Below are positions 44,128 to 52,611 of a stretch of DNA of 64,000 nucleotides, in pieces; the first letter of the stretch is position 1; every line of letters begins with the position of its first letter. Origin of the DNA: Glycomyces harbinensis. GTDB lineage: Bacteria > Actinomycetota > Actinomycetes > Mycobacteriales > Micromonosporaceae. Below the pieces are notes generated by a model that saw only the letters and a program-made list of their open reading frames with translations, did no database searches and had not been told where the DNA came from. The stretch covers positions 62,001-126,000 of the forward strand of contig NZ_FNAD01000002.1 in NCBI RefSeq assembly GCF_900101745.1, in the 5' to 3' direction. Both the position numbers and the translations under genes were made by a program.

Positions 44128-44565
44128 ATGGCTCAGGAAGAGCGAGAGCGCGTCCTCGTCGGCGTCGACGGCTCAGAGGCCTCGATTCGGGCGCTGCGAT
44201 GGGCGATGCGGTACGCCGAACGGACCGGCGCGGTGATCGAGGCGGTCCACGTCTGGCAGGTGCCGACGACGTACGGCAGCCCGGTGAAGGCGGTGCCGGG
44301 CGAGAACTTCGCCGAGACCGGCGAGCGGGCGCTGAACGAGACGGTCGACCACGAGCTCGCGGGCCGGAAGGATCTCGAGGTGCGTCGCATCGCCCAGGGC
44401 GGCCACCCGTCGGACGTCATGGTCGAACGTTCGCGCTCGGCGGATCTGCTGGTGGTCGGCAGTCGGGGCCAGGGCGGTCTCAAGGGGGCGCTGCTCGGAT
44501 CGGTCAGCCTGCGGTGCGTCACCCACGCCGCCTGCCCGGTGGTCGTGATCCGCGCGGAGGACTGA
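44128..44565 (+). CDS. Universal stress protein (UspA family)
   Basis: 145 aa, single Usp domain. VLVGVDGSEASIRALRWAMR at the start and VVGSRGQGGLKGALLGSVS (about 111-129) with the ATP-binding G-2x-G-9x-G(S) pattern place it in the ATP-binding group. GGAGGGAAG lies before the ATG of MAQEERER, so an upstream in-frame ATG overlapping that site was rejected. Divergent from the HEAT gene. Likely a stress or dormancy protein. Confidence 0.9.
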   Translation: MAQEERERVLVGVDGSEASIRALRWAMRYAERTGAVIEAVHVWQVPTTYGSPVKAVPGENFAETGERALNETVDHELAGRKDLEVRRIAQGGHPSDVMVERSRSADLLVVGSRGQGGLKGALLGSVSLRCVTHAACPVVVIRAED

Positions 44566-44647
44566 ACGGCTCCGGACGCGGGCCGCAGGAGGCCGTTGTG
44601 AGGACGGCTCCGGCGGCGAGCGCGATCCGGGCCCGGCCCCTGATCCG

Positions 44648-44836
44648 TCAGCAGCACCTCGCTCCCGGGTTCTCGTCGCCTCGATCGGTGCGCCGGCGTT
44701 CGAAGTCGCGTCGGGGCAGGGGCGGCGCGCCCGGGTGGGCGAGCCGGTGCCGATCCAGGTAGCGGTCGTAGGCGGACTCGCCGGTGAGTTCCCTCAGGTA
44801 CCACCGGACGAGTCCGTACAGGCGGCGCGGTGTCAC
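44648..44836 (-). CDS. YbdD/YjiX-family small protein
   Basis: 62 aa, GTG start (VTPRRLYGLVRWYLRELTG), then ESAYDRYLDRHRLAHPGAPP and a Cys-Cys end (GARCC). This matches the small proteins that follow cstA genes. Its start overlaps the cstA stop by three bases (GTGA), so translation is coupled. The role is thought to be support of the transporter. Confidence 0.85.
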   Translation of the reverse strand: MTPRRLYGLVRWYLRELTGESAYDRYLDRHRLAHPGAPPLPRRDFERRRTDRGDENPGARCC

Positions 44837-46971
44837 GGCCGGTCGTCTTCGGGGTCCTCGGCCGCGGCGACGCGGCCGGCGGGAACCAGCAGCTTCGACT
44901 CGACGTACGGCGCCTCGGTCGTCGGCAGCGGTTCGGCGGACCGGGCCGCGCGCCAGCAGATCACCGCCGCGTTGAGGATGATGACGACGACCAGCAGCGC
45001 GAAGAACGCGGCCAGGACGCCGTCGACGGTGGAGTTGGTGACCACGGTCCGCATCTGGTCGAGGTCCTTCGCCGGGGCGAGCACCTCGCCCTGGTCCAGG
45101 GCGTCGGCGTACCGCTCGCGCTGGGCGAAGAACCCGATCCGCGGGTCGCTGGAGAAGACCTTGTGCCAGCTCGCGGTCAACGTGACCACGGCGACCCAGG
45201 CGAGCGGCGCGGCGGTCACCCAGGCCCATTTCAGCCGCCCGCTCTTGACGAGCACGACGGTGGCGACGGTGAGCGCGATCGCGGCGAGCAGCTGGTTGGC
45301 GATGCCGAAGAGCGGGAAGAGCTGGTTGATCCCGCCGAGCGGGTCGTTGACACCGGCGTAGAGGAAGTATCCCCACGCGCACACCACGACCGCGCTCGTC
45401 GCCCAGATGCCCGGCTTCCAGCCGACCCTGCCGAGCGGCTTCCAGACGTTGCCGAGGGTGTCCTGGAGCATGAATCGGCCCACTCGGGTGCCGGCGTCCA
45501 CGGTGGTGAGGATGAACAGCGCCTCGAACATGATCGCGAAGTGGTACCAGAACGCCTTGAGCGAGTCGCCGCCGAAGACCGAGGACAGGATCTCGGACAT
45601 GCCCACGGCCAGTGTCGGCGCGCCGCCGGTGCGGGCGACCAGGGACTCCTCCCCGACCGCGTCGGCGGCCGCCTGCAGGTCCTGCGGGCTGATGGTGAAC
45701 CCCAGGTTCGCCACGGCCGTGGACGCGGACTCCACGGTGGTGCCGAGCACGCCGGCCGGAGCGTTCATGGCGTAGTAGAGGCCCGGGTCGAGGATGCACG
45801 CGGCGATCAGGGCCATCACGGCGACGAACGACTCCATCAGCATGGCGCCGTAGCCGATGAGCCGGACCTGCGACTCCTTCTGGATCATCTTGGGCGTGGT
45901 GCCGGAGGCGATGAGGGCGTGGAACCCGGACAGCGCGCCGCAGGCGATGGTGATGAACACGAACGGGAAGAGCGTGCCCGAGAAGACCGGGCCGGCGCCG
46001 CTGGAGGCGAAGTCGGTGACGGCCTCGGCCTGGAGGGTCGGGGCGACGATCAGCACTCCGACGGCGAGCAGGCCGATGGTGCCGATCTTCATGAACGTGG
46101 ACAGGTAGTCGCGGGGCGCGAGCAGCATCCACACCGGCAGCACCGCGGCGACGAAGCCGTAGATCACGAGGCAGAAGACCAGCGTCTGCGGGCTGAGCGT
46201 GAACGCGTCGGCCCAGGACGACGCCTGGACCCAGCCGCCGGCCACGATCGCGAGCAGCAGCAGCGCGACGCCGATGAGGCTGGTCTCGATCACCCTGCCG
46301 GGCCTGAGCGTGCGCAGGTAGAAGCCCATGAGCAGCGCGATGGGGATGGTCATGGCGATCGAGAAGGTGCCCCACGGCGACTCGGCGAGGGCGTTGACGA
46401 CGACGAGCGCGAGCACCGCGAGGATGATGATCATGATGGAGAAGACGCCGACCAGCGCGGCGACGCCGCCGATCGGGCCGATCTCGTCGCGTGCCAGCTG
46501 GCCGAGGCTTCTCCCGTTGCGGCGCATGGAGATGAAGAGGACGACCATGTCCTGGACGGCACCGGCGAAGATGACGCCGATGATGATCCACATGGTGCCG
46601 GGCAGGTAGCCCATCTGCGCGGCCAGCACCGGCCCGACCAGCGGGCCGGCGCCCGCGATGGCGGCGAAGTGGTGGCCGAGCAGGACGCGGCGGTCGGTGG
46701 GCTGGAAGTCCACGCCGTCCTCGAGCCGTTCGGCGGGCGTGGCGCGGGTGTCGTCGACCCGCAGGACCTTGGTGGCGATGAAGCGGGCGTAGAAGCGGTA
46801 GCCGATGGCGTACGAGCCGAGGGCCGCGACGACCAGCCAGAACGCGGAGATCTCTTCGCCTCGGACCAGGGCGATCATGCCCCAGGCGGTCGCGCCGGCG
46901 ATGGCGACGGCCGTCCAGACGAGTATGGATCTCCAGGTGGGCTTCGCTCTGGTGCTGTCGGGGATGGTCAT
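44833..46971 (-). CDS. cstA: CstA-type carbon starvation (pyruvate/peptide) transporter
   Basis: 712 aa membrane protein with about 16-18 hydrophobic segments. Family marks are RRVLLGHHFAAIAGAGPLVG, LAAQMGYLPGTMWIIIGVIF and AGAVQDMVVLF near residues 85-140, and the late GGINQLFPLFGIANQLLAAI. GGAGGAC lies before the ATG of MTIPDSTRAK. CstA proteins import pyruvate or peptides when carbon is short. The YbdD gene overlaps its end. The C-terminal tail from about 640 is variable and charged. The 340 bases upstream (46972-47311) show no gene. Confidence 0.92.
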   Translation of the reverse strand: MTIPDSTRAKPTWRSILVWTAVAIAGATAWGMIALVRGEEISAFWLVVAALGSYAIGYRFYARFIATKVLRVDDTRATPAERLEDGVDFQPTDRRVLLGHHFAAIAGAGPLVGPVLAAQMGYLPGTMWIIIGVIFAGAVQDMVVLFISMRRNGRSLGQLARDEIGPIGGVAALVGVFSIMIIILAVLALVVVNALAESPWGTFSIAMTIPIALLMGFYLRTLRPGRVIETSLIGVALLLLAIVAGGWVQASSWADAFTLSPQTLVFCLVIYGFVAAVLPVWMLLAPRDYLSTFMKIGTIGLLAVGVLIVAPTLQAEAVTDFASSGAGPVFSGTLFPFVFITIACGALSGFHALIASGTTPKMIQKESQVRLIGYGAMLMESFVAVMALIAACILDPGLYYAMNAPAGVLGTTVESASTAVANLGFTISPQDLQAAADAVGEESLVARTGGAPTLAVGMSEILSSVFGGDSLKAFWYHFAIMFEALFILTTVDAGTRVGRFMLQDTLGNVWKPLGRVGWKPGIWATSAVVVCAWGYFLYAGVNDPLGGINQLFPLFGIANQLLAAIALTVATVVLVKSGRLKWAWVTAAPLAWVAVVTLTASWHKVFSSDPRIGFFAQRERYADALDQGEVLAPAKDLDQMRTVVTNSTVDGVLAAFFALLVVVIILNAAVICWRAARSAEPLPTTEAPYVESKLLVPAGRVAAAEDPEDDRP

Positions 46972-47311
46972 GTCGTCCTCCGAGTCTTCGGCCGCTGGGA
47001 CCGGGGGGTTTTCAGGGCGTCGGCATCGCGCGGGCGGGTCACCCGCTGTCCACAAGCAGGTAAATGTATTGATGTCTGATTCGGTGCTGGGGTCCTACGT
47101 TTCGTCGGGAGTCGCTGACTTCGGTCTTGGTTTACCAGTATTTCGCACGAATTTCCAGTGTTGACCGCATAAGAGGTCGTCGATCGTCCACTGAATCCCG
47201 GTCGCCCCGAACGGGATCGGGCGGAGGACGACGGCGCGGCCTACGGGCGCGGCGCCATGGTGGGGTCTCAGTATGCTGACGGCGACTCCTATATCTGGAC
47301 AGGAAGACCGA

Positions 47312-49750
47312 ATGCCCGCGAATGCCCTGCTCGCCATCGACTTCGGGACCTCCAACACCGTCGCCGTCCTGCGCCAGCCCGGGTCCGCCGACCGTCCGCT
47401 GCTGTTCGGCGGATCGCCGGTCATGCCCTCGGCGGTGTACCTCGACGACGACGGGCGGTTCCACACCGGGCGGGAGGCCGTCCGGATGGCCCAGCTCGAC
47501 CCGGCCTCGTTCGAACCCCACCCCAAGCAGCACGTCGGCGAGGACCTCGTCCTGCTCGGGCACCGGGAGCTTCCGGCGGTCGACTTGGTGGCGGCGGTCC
47601 TCGCCCGGGTGCGGCAGGCGGCCGTGGAAGTCGTCGGCGAAGCGCCCCCGGCGGTCCTGACCCATCCGGCCCAATGGGGACCGCACCGCATCGCGGTCCT
47701 GGAGCGGGCCGCCGCCGCGGCCGGCCTGGACGTCGCCCGCCTCGTCGCCGAGCCCGTCGCCGCCGCGTACCGGTTCAGCCAGGTCGAAGCGGTCGCCGCC
47801 ACGACGGGCCCGATCGGCGTCTTCGACCTCGGGGGCGGCACCTTCGACATCGCGGTGCTGCGCCGCGACCGGTCCGGCCGGTTCGCCGTCGCCGCCCAGG
47901 GCGGCCAGACCGCTCTCGGCGGCGTGGACCTCGACCAGGCGATCGTCGCCCACCTCGGCGCCCTCATCGAACAGCGGCATCCCGAGCTGTGGCAGCGGAT
48001 CAGCCGGCCCGAGACCGCCGCCGACCGCCGCGCCCACCGCCAGTTCCGTGACGACGTCCGCGAGGCCAAGGAGATGCTGTCGCAGTCGCCGATGGCCCCG
48101 ATCGCGCTCCCCGGCCTCGACACCGCGCTGCACCTGACCAGGGATGAAGTCGACCAACTGGCCGCCCCGCTCGTCGAGGCGGCCGTGGCGCTGACAGGGC
48201 GCGTCATCGGCGAGGCCGGATGCGCGCCGTCCGACCTGGCCGGCCTGTTCCTCGTCGGCGGCGCGAGCCGCATGCCGTTGGTGGGACGGGTGCTCCACCA
48301 GCGGCTCCAGGTGCCTCCGACCGTGCTCGAACAGCCCGAGCTGGCGGTCGCCCAGGGCGCGCTCGACGCGGCCGAACAGCCGGACGAACCGGAACCCGAG
48401 CCTGAGCCGTACGCGCCCGCCGCACCGCAGCCTCCGGGCGACCCGAATCCGGCATGGCCGCCGCCTTCCGGCCCGGCGCCCGACTTCGGCGGCATCCCGG
48501 AGATGACGCCGGTGCTGCCGCCTCCGGCTCCTCGGCGGCCCACGCGGGCGTCGGCGTTCGCCGCCGGCCTCGGCGCGTTCCTGGTCCTGGCCGACTTCGC
48601 AACCATGGCCGTGGCCATGCCCTGGATGGGGGCCGAACTGGCCAGCGGATTCGCCATCGAGCTGTGGGCGGTGGTCGGCGGCTACGCACTCGCCCTTGCG
48701 GGGCTGCTGCCGGCGGCCGGGTTCCTGGCCGATCGGTGGGGCCTGAAACGGACCTACCTGGTCGGCCTGACCGGGTACGCCGCCGCCACGCTCGTCTGCC
48801 TGCTGGCCGCCGGCCTCGACGGCATCATCGTCGGATCCATAGGCAAAGGAGCGGCTGCGGCGGCGGTACTGGCGCCTGCGGTGGCACTGCTGAACCGCAC
48901 CGGGAGCGGCAGGGGCCGGGCGTCGGTCTTCGGCGTCTGGGGCGCGATAGGCGGTGCCGCGGCCGCTTTCGGAGGCCTCCTCGGCGGCTTGCCCCAGCTC
49001 ACGGGTTGGCGGACGATCTTCCTGGTCGAAGTCCTGGTCGCCATCGCGGCGATCGTGTTGAGCGCCGCCGTCGTGGCCGAATCGCGGCATACCCCGGACG
49101 GCCGCGTCGACGTGCGGCTGCTGGTCCGTCCCGGACTCGCCGGTCCCTCGCTGGCCTCACTGCTGATGTCGGCCGCGGCTTTCACCCCTCTCGTCTACCT
49201 GTCGGTGTGGATCTACACCGCGCAGTGGGGTGCGTTCACCGCGACCGCGACGCTGCTGCCGCTCGTGGCGGCCGCCCTGGTCACCGCGACGGCACTGACA
49301 AGGGTGTTTCGCAGGATCGCTCCCTGGATCGGCATCGGACTCGGGCTGGCGCTCGTCGGCGCGGGCGCGCTCGCGCAGTCCGGCATGGACGCGCACCACT
49401 CATGGCGGTCCCACGTCTTCGGCCTTGTCGTGACCGGGATCGGCGTCGGCCTGTGCGTTCCATCGGTCAACGCCGCCGTCACGGCGGGCGTCCCCGACGA
49501 ACGCCGCATCATGGCCGCAAGGGCCCTCCACGTGTCCGTCCAGGCGGGACTGGCGCTGGGCAGCGCCGTTCTAGGCGCCGTCTTCACCCTGAACCTCACC
49601 GGTCCGGGGACCTACGCGAGCGCTTTGAACACCGCCTTGCTCACGGCCGGATGGATCGCCTTGATCGGCGCGGTTCCCGCGGCCTTCCTCGTCTCGCGGT
49701 CCCGCAGGCCCGCGGCGAAGCAGGACGAACCGTCCCCGGTCGCGAGCTGA
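47312..49750 (+). CDS. Fusion of an Hsp70-type ATPase with an MFS transporter
   Basis: 812 aa from the ATG of MPANALLAIDFGTSNTVAVL, with AGGAAG before it. Residues 1-350 are an Hsp70/DnaK nucleotide-binding domain: phosphate-1 AIDFGTSNTVA, phosphate-2 GVFDLGGGTFDIAVL (about 170-184) and adenosine LFLVGGASRMPLVGR (about 311-325). No peptide-binding domain follows. Instead a Pro/Glu-rich linker (355-410) leads to a 12-14 helix MFS domain with the loop signature GFLADRWGLKRTY near 470-482. The frame is continuous with no stop or frameshift sign. One can picture ATP-controlled transport, but this is inference. It converges on the DinB-type gene with 7 bases between stops. Confidence 0.85.
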   Translation: MPANALLAIDFGTSNTVAVLRQPGSADRPLLFGGSPVMPSAVYLDDDGRFHTGREAVRMAQLDPASFEPHPKQHVGEDLVLLGHRELPAVDLVAAVLARVRQAAVEVVGEAPPAVLTHPAQWGPHRIAVLERAAAAAGLDVARLVAEPVAAAYRFSQVEAVAATTGPIGVFDLGGGTFDIAVLRRDRSGRFAVAAQGGQTALGGVDLDQAIVAHLGALIEQRHPELWQRISRPETAADRRAHRQFRDDVREAKEMLSQSPMAPIALPGLDTALHLTRDEVDQLAAPLVEAAVALTGRVIGEAGCAPSDLAGLFLVGGASRMPLVGRVLHQRLQVPPTVLEQPELAVAQGALDAAEQPDEPEPEPEPYAPAAPQPPGDPNPAWPPPSGPAPDFGGIPEMTPVLPPPAPRRPTRASAFAAGLGAFLVLADFATMAVAMPWMGAELASGFAIELWAVVGGYALALAGLLPAAGFLADRWGLKRTYLVGLTGYAAATLVCLLAAGLDGIIVGSIGKGAAAAAVLAPAVALLNRTGSGRGRASVFGVWGAIGGAAAAFGGLLGGLPQLTGWRTIFLVEVLVAIAAIVLSAAVVAESRHTPDGRVDVRLLVRPGLAGPSLASLLMSAAAFTPLVYLSVWIYTAQWGAFTATATLLPLVAAALVTATALTRVFRRIAPWIGIGLGLALVGAGALAQSGMDAHHSWRSHVFGLVVTGIGVGLCVPSVNAAVTAGVPDERRIMAARALHVSVQAGLALGSAVLGAVFTLNLTGPGTYASALNTALLTAGWIALIGAVPAAFLVSRSRRPAAKQDEPSPVAS

Positions 49751-49757
49751 GGGGGCT

Positions 49758-50399
49758 TCACTCGGCGCCGCAGCGTTCGCGCAGGGTCGGGACGCCGTCT
49801 CCTTCGAGGTCGTCGCAGCACGCCCCGCGGCCGGTCATCGCCATGATCAGGGCCAGGGTCGGGCCGGTGATCGACGGGCCCTCGCCCGCGGCGAACGGCC
49901 CGTCGTCGGCGGCGAGGCGCAGGTCGGCCACGCGCCCCTTCGCGAGGACGACGAGGTCCGAACCGCGGAAGTACTCGGCGACGACCGTGAGGGCCTCGAC
50001 GGGGCCATCGCGGTGCAGGCCCAGCGGGCGGCGGATGTCCTCGCCGTGGACGACCGCCTCGCCGAGCATCGCGGCGAGCGGGACCATCCTGGTCGTGCTC
50101 GCGACGGCCTGCTCGAATCCGTGCAGGGTCTCGGCGGGCGAGGCCCCGAGCCGCTCGCGCAGGCGCATCGCCACCTGCTTGTCGAAGTCGAAGCGGCACT
50201 TGATGACCCCGGCCATCCAGCGGGGCCAGGTGAGGCTGGCGCCGGCGGTCAGGTGCGCCAGGACCTCGCGGACCGACAGGCCTTCGCACAGCGACGGCGT
50301 CGCCCACCGCTCGTCGGTCAGGCCGGCGAGATCGGCCGCCAGCGCGGCGCGTTCGGCGTGGATCATCGACCACATCCGAGGCGTGCTGATGCCACCCAC
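49758..50399 (-). CDS. DinB-like maleylpyruvate isomerase-family (mycothiol-dependent) protein
   Basis: 213 aa. GGGGAG lies six bases before the GTG giving VGGISTPRMWSMIHAER, so this start was chosen over longer forms. The fold starts with AERAALAADLAGLTDERWATP, then SLCEGLSVREVLAHLTAGAS carrying the metal-ligand His, and later MLGEAVVHGEDIRRPLGLH with the second and third His. These match the mycothiol-dependent DinB group of actinobacteria. The substrate is unknown. Confidence 0.85.
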   Translation of the reverse strand: MGGISTPRMWSMIHAERAALAADLAGLTDERWATPSLCEGLSVREVLAHLTAGASLTWPRWMAGVIKCRFDFDKQVAMRLRERLGASPAETLHGFEQAVASTTRMVPLAAMLGEAVVHGEDIRRPLGLHRDGPVEALTVVAEYFRGSDLVVLAKGRVADLRLAADDGPFAAGEGPSITGPTLALIMAMTGRGACCDDLEGDGVPTLRERCGAE

Positions 50400-50620
50400 G
50401 GGCAACTCCCCTCGCTCGCGCGCTCGTCGGCTGCCCCGTCCGAGCGCTGCCGGAAGACTAGCCGCAGGGGCCGACAGGGCCGGTGCCGAGCCGCACCGGC
50501 TCGGGGGTGCGGACACGAAGCGAGCGGCCATCGGATCGATGGCCGCTCACTCTCGTCGTGCGCCGCGGGCCGGCTCTCGCCGTTCCGCCGAGGACGTTCC
50601 GGTCGGTCATGCGCGCCCCG

Positions 50621-50929
50621 CTAGGAGGCGGTCGGGGCGCCGACCTTGACCGCTACGGGCGGGTCGATCACCGTTTCGAGACTTCGGCTTTCGCGCCACC
50701 AGCGCATCAGGTTGCGGATGTAGATGATCTGTAGTCCGATGACGAGCGGGGCCAGGCCCCACACGTCCCAGACCACGATGAACGCTATCCAGGGGATGCC
50801 GCCCAGGACGCCGAGCAGCCATCCGAAGTTGTTCTTGTTTCCCGCGAGCCAGTAGGCGATGAGCTGGTTCGCGCTGAGCAGGATTGCGACGGCCTGTCGA
50901 ACGAAGTCGCCGTCGAAGCTGAGTTCCAC
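50621..50929 (-). CDS. Small PnuC-like/three-helix membrane protein
   Basis: 102 aa from a GTG (VELSFDGDFVRQAVA) with GAGGAGGT 7 bases upstream. Three hydrophobic helices include NNFGWLLGVLGGIPWIAFIV and LAPLVIGLQIIYIRNLMRWW, which recall the C-terminal half of PnuC-type transporters; too short to be a full one. The ribosome site lies inside the end of the 51-aa gene, so the two are coupled. Confidence 0.65.
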   Translation of the reverse strand: MELSFDGDFVRQAVAILLSANQLIAYWLAGNKNNFGWLLGVLGGIPWIAFIVVWDVWGLAPLVIGLQIIYIRNLMRWWRESRSLETVIDPPVAVKVGAPTAS

Positions 50930-50931
50930 GT

Positions 50932-51087
50932 CTAGACCTCCTCGGTCCAGGTGGTGCCACCGGCGGGTGCCGGGGTGTGGGAGGGCGCCGGCGTGCCGGC
51001 GAAGGTCCGGTCGGCGATGCCGGCGGAGAAGATGGGATCGGCCGGTCGGATGACCGGCGGGTGCGGGAGATTCATGGTGGGGACCAT
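50932..51087 (-). CDS. Pro-rich 51-aa small protein upstream of the membrane gene
   Basis: MVPTMNLPHPPVIRPADPIF, then a Thr/Ala/Pro-rich middle and GGTTWTEEV at the end. It stops two bases before the GTG of the membrane gene, whose ribosome site (GAGGAGGT) is in its last codons. AGGATC lies upstream of its ATG. It may be a leader peptide, a small secreted peptide or a precursor; no signal is clear. It is short, so this may be chance. Confidence 0.4.
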   Translation of the reverse strand: MVPTMNLPHPPVIRPADPIFSAGIADRTFAGTPAPSHTPAPAGGTTWTEEV

Positions 51088-51505
51088 GATCAGATCCTAA
51101 AGACAATTCGTCCGCGTGAGTGTCGCCTTACTCACTAAGGGTGAAGTCGGATCATGGACGAAACCCGGTGTCCGCAATTCGGGCATTGGAAACACTGGTC
51201 GCACGGAATGTTCTGATCCCCATCCGCAACCGTCTTCGACGGCGTCGCGCCTTCAGATCGGCGCACGCAACGCGCACCAGAGTAATGCTTCCGGGGGTCA
51301 AAAGCGAGAGCGGATCCGCATAGAAAATCAGCGCGCATCCGGGACCGGCCGGGTCCGGCAGTCCATAACGAGCATTCGGCGCATACCTGCCGCAAACCGC
51401 CGTTACGCAGCCGTGATACTCCCCGGTCGAGGCGACTCCGCACGCCTGTTCGGGTAAATTTGGACGGCTGGCCCACCCGTTCCACCCTCGCCCCGAGGAG
51501 TCCCG

Positions 51506-52012
51506 ATCGCCCCATCAGACCGCCACCACCGGTTCCGCGTCGACCGCATCAGCGACCACGCCTACGGATTCCGGCTGGAGGCACCGCCGAACCCCGCGTC
51601 GCTCAACGCGTCGCTCCTCTCGCTCCAGATCGCCGCCCGCGCCTGCGCCATCCACGACGACGGCGCCGTCGTCACCCTGGTCGTCTCACACCCGCGGCAG
51701 CGCCCCGGCATCGCCTTCACCGGGGAGAGCGACTACGACGCGGAGGACTACGGCCGCGACGCCGCCCGCGATCCGGTCATGGTCGAGGCCGCCCGGCACT
51801 ACCTCGAGCGCCTCGACGTCCCCTGGACCGACGGCCCGGGCCTCGCCGCGGCGCAGCCCCCGCGCCACGACGTCGACCCCGACGGCCAGGCCGCCGCGTA
51901 CGTCCGCTCGCAGTGGGCCCGCATCGCCTTCCTCGCCCAGCAGCTGATCGACAACGACGGCGTCCTCGTCGACCCGCTCGTCATGCCCCCGTTCCCTTCT
52001 CAGGACGCCTGA
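51506..52012 (+). CDS. Unknown 168-aa protein, apparently with an ATC start
   Basis: The frame is coding-like from 51506 and contains SDRHHRFRVDRISDHAYGFR and FTGESDYDAEDYGRDAARDP. No ATG, GTG or TTG lies between the upstream stop (51455) and codon 92. CGAGGAG sits five bases before ATC at 51506, so ATC is the best start; an upstream indel is the alternative. The protein is acidic and soluble. No family recognised. The 418 bases before it (51088-51505) hold no convincing gene. Confidence 0.5.
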   Translation: MAPSDRHHRFRVDRISDHAYGFRLEAPPNPASLNASLLSLQIAARACAIHDDGAVVTLVVSHPRQRPGIAFTGESDYDAEDYGRDAARDPVMVEAARHYLERLDVPWTDGPGLAAAQPPRHDVDPDGQAAAYVRSQWARIAFLAQQLIDNDGVLVDPLVMPPFPSQDA

Positions 52013-52098
52013 CCGAGGGGCCGGGGCCTCACATCCGCGCGGGCCGCTTCGTCGTAACGGTGAGGGATCGGGATTCCAAACCGAAGGGACGGGCAGCC

Positions 52099-52539
52099 AT
52101 GTCCACGCAGCGCGAGAACGACGAGGCCGCGATCCGGGACCGGATCGACCGCATCGTCCAAGGCCTCCGGGCCAAGGACCTCGAGGGCCTGGGGCGCCTG
52201 TACGCGGCCGAGGTCGTGTCCTTCGACGTCGAGCCGCCGCTCCAGCACGTCGGGCGGGAGGCGAAGCTGCGGAACTGGGCGAACGTGTTCGCGGCCTTCC
52301 AGGACGTCGACTACGAGGTCCGCGACCTGCGGCTCGCAGTGGACGCGAACGTGGCGTTCGGCCACTGCTTCGGCCGGCTCGGCGGGACCCTGCGCGACGG
52401 CACGGCGACCGCCGGCATGTGGGTCCGGGCCACGTTCGGGTTCCGGAAGATCGACGGCGACTGGTCGATCGTGCACGACCAGGTCTCGGTGCCGTTCGAC
52501 ATCCGCAGCGGCAAAGGCGTCGCCGACCTCGAGCCCTGA
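52099..52539 (+). CDS. SnoaL-like/NTF2-fold protein (YybH type)
   Basis: 146 aa. It begins AIRDRIDRIVQGLRAKDLEG and has the ketosteroid-isomerase-like pattern LYAAEVVSFDVEPPLQHVGR, then GMWVRATFGFRKIDGDWSIV and HDQVSVPFD. These small dimers act as lyases, isomerases or binding proteins. It lies 86 bases after the 168-aa gene. GAAGGGAC is before the ATG. Confidence 0.85.
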   Translation: MSTQRENDEAAIRDRIDRIVQGLRAKDLEGLGRLYAAEVVSFDVEPPLQHVGREAKLRNWANVFAAFQDVDYEVRDLRLAVDANVAFGHCFGRLGGTLRDGTATAGMWVRATFGFRKIDGDWSIVHDQVSVPFDIRSGKGVADLEP

Positions 52540-52611
52540 CCTGCGCCATGGCGGCCGTCCGGGCGAGGCGGCGTTTCGCGGAGTTCGGCTCGTGCGGGCG
52601 CGAATGCGGCG

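Noticed and set aside
41784-44762. A 992-codon plus-strand frame opposite the HEAT gene
   Set aside because: A shadow of the 1090-aa minus-strand gene; low-complexity Gly/Glu/Arg sequence. Only the Usp gene in this stretch is real on the plus strand.
51135-51515. Minus-strand frame ending in a Cys-rich CDQCFQCPNCGHR segment
   Set aside because: The Cys pattern looks like a zinc ribbon, but the rest has no coding character, and there is no good start or neighbour; probably chance.
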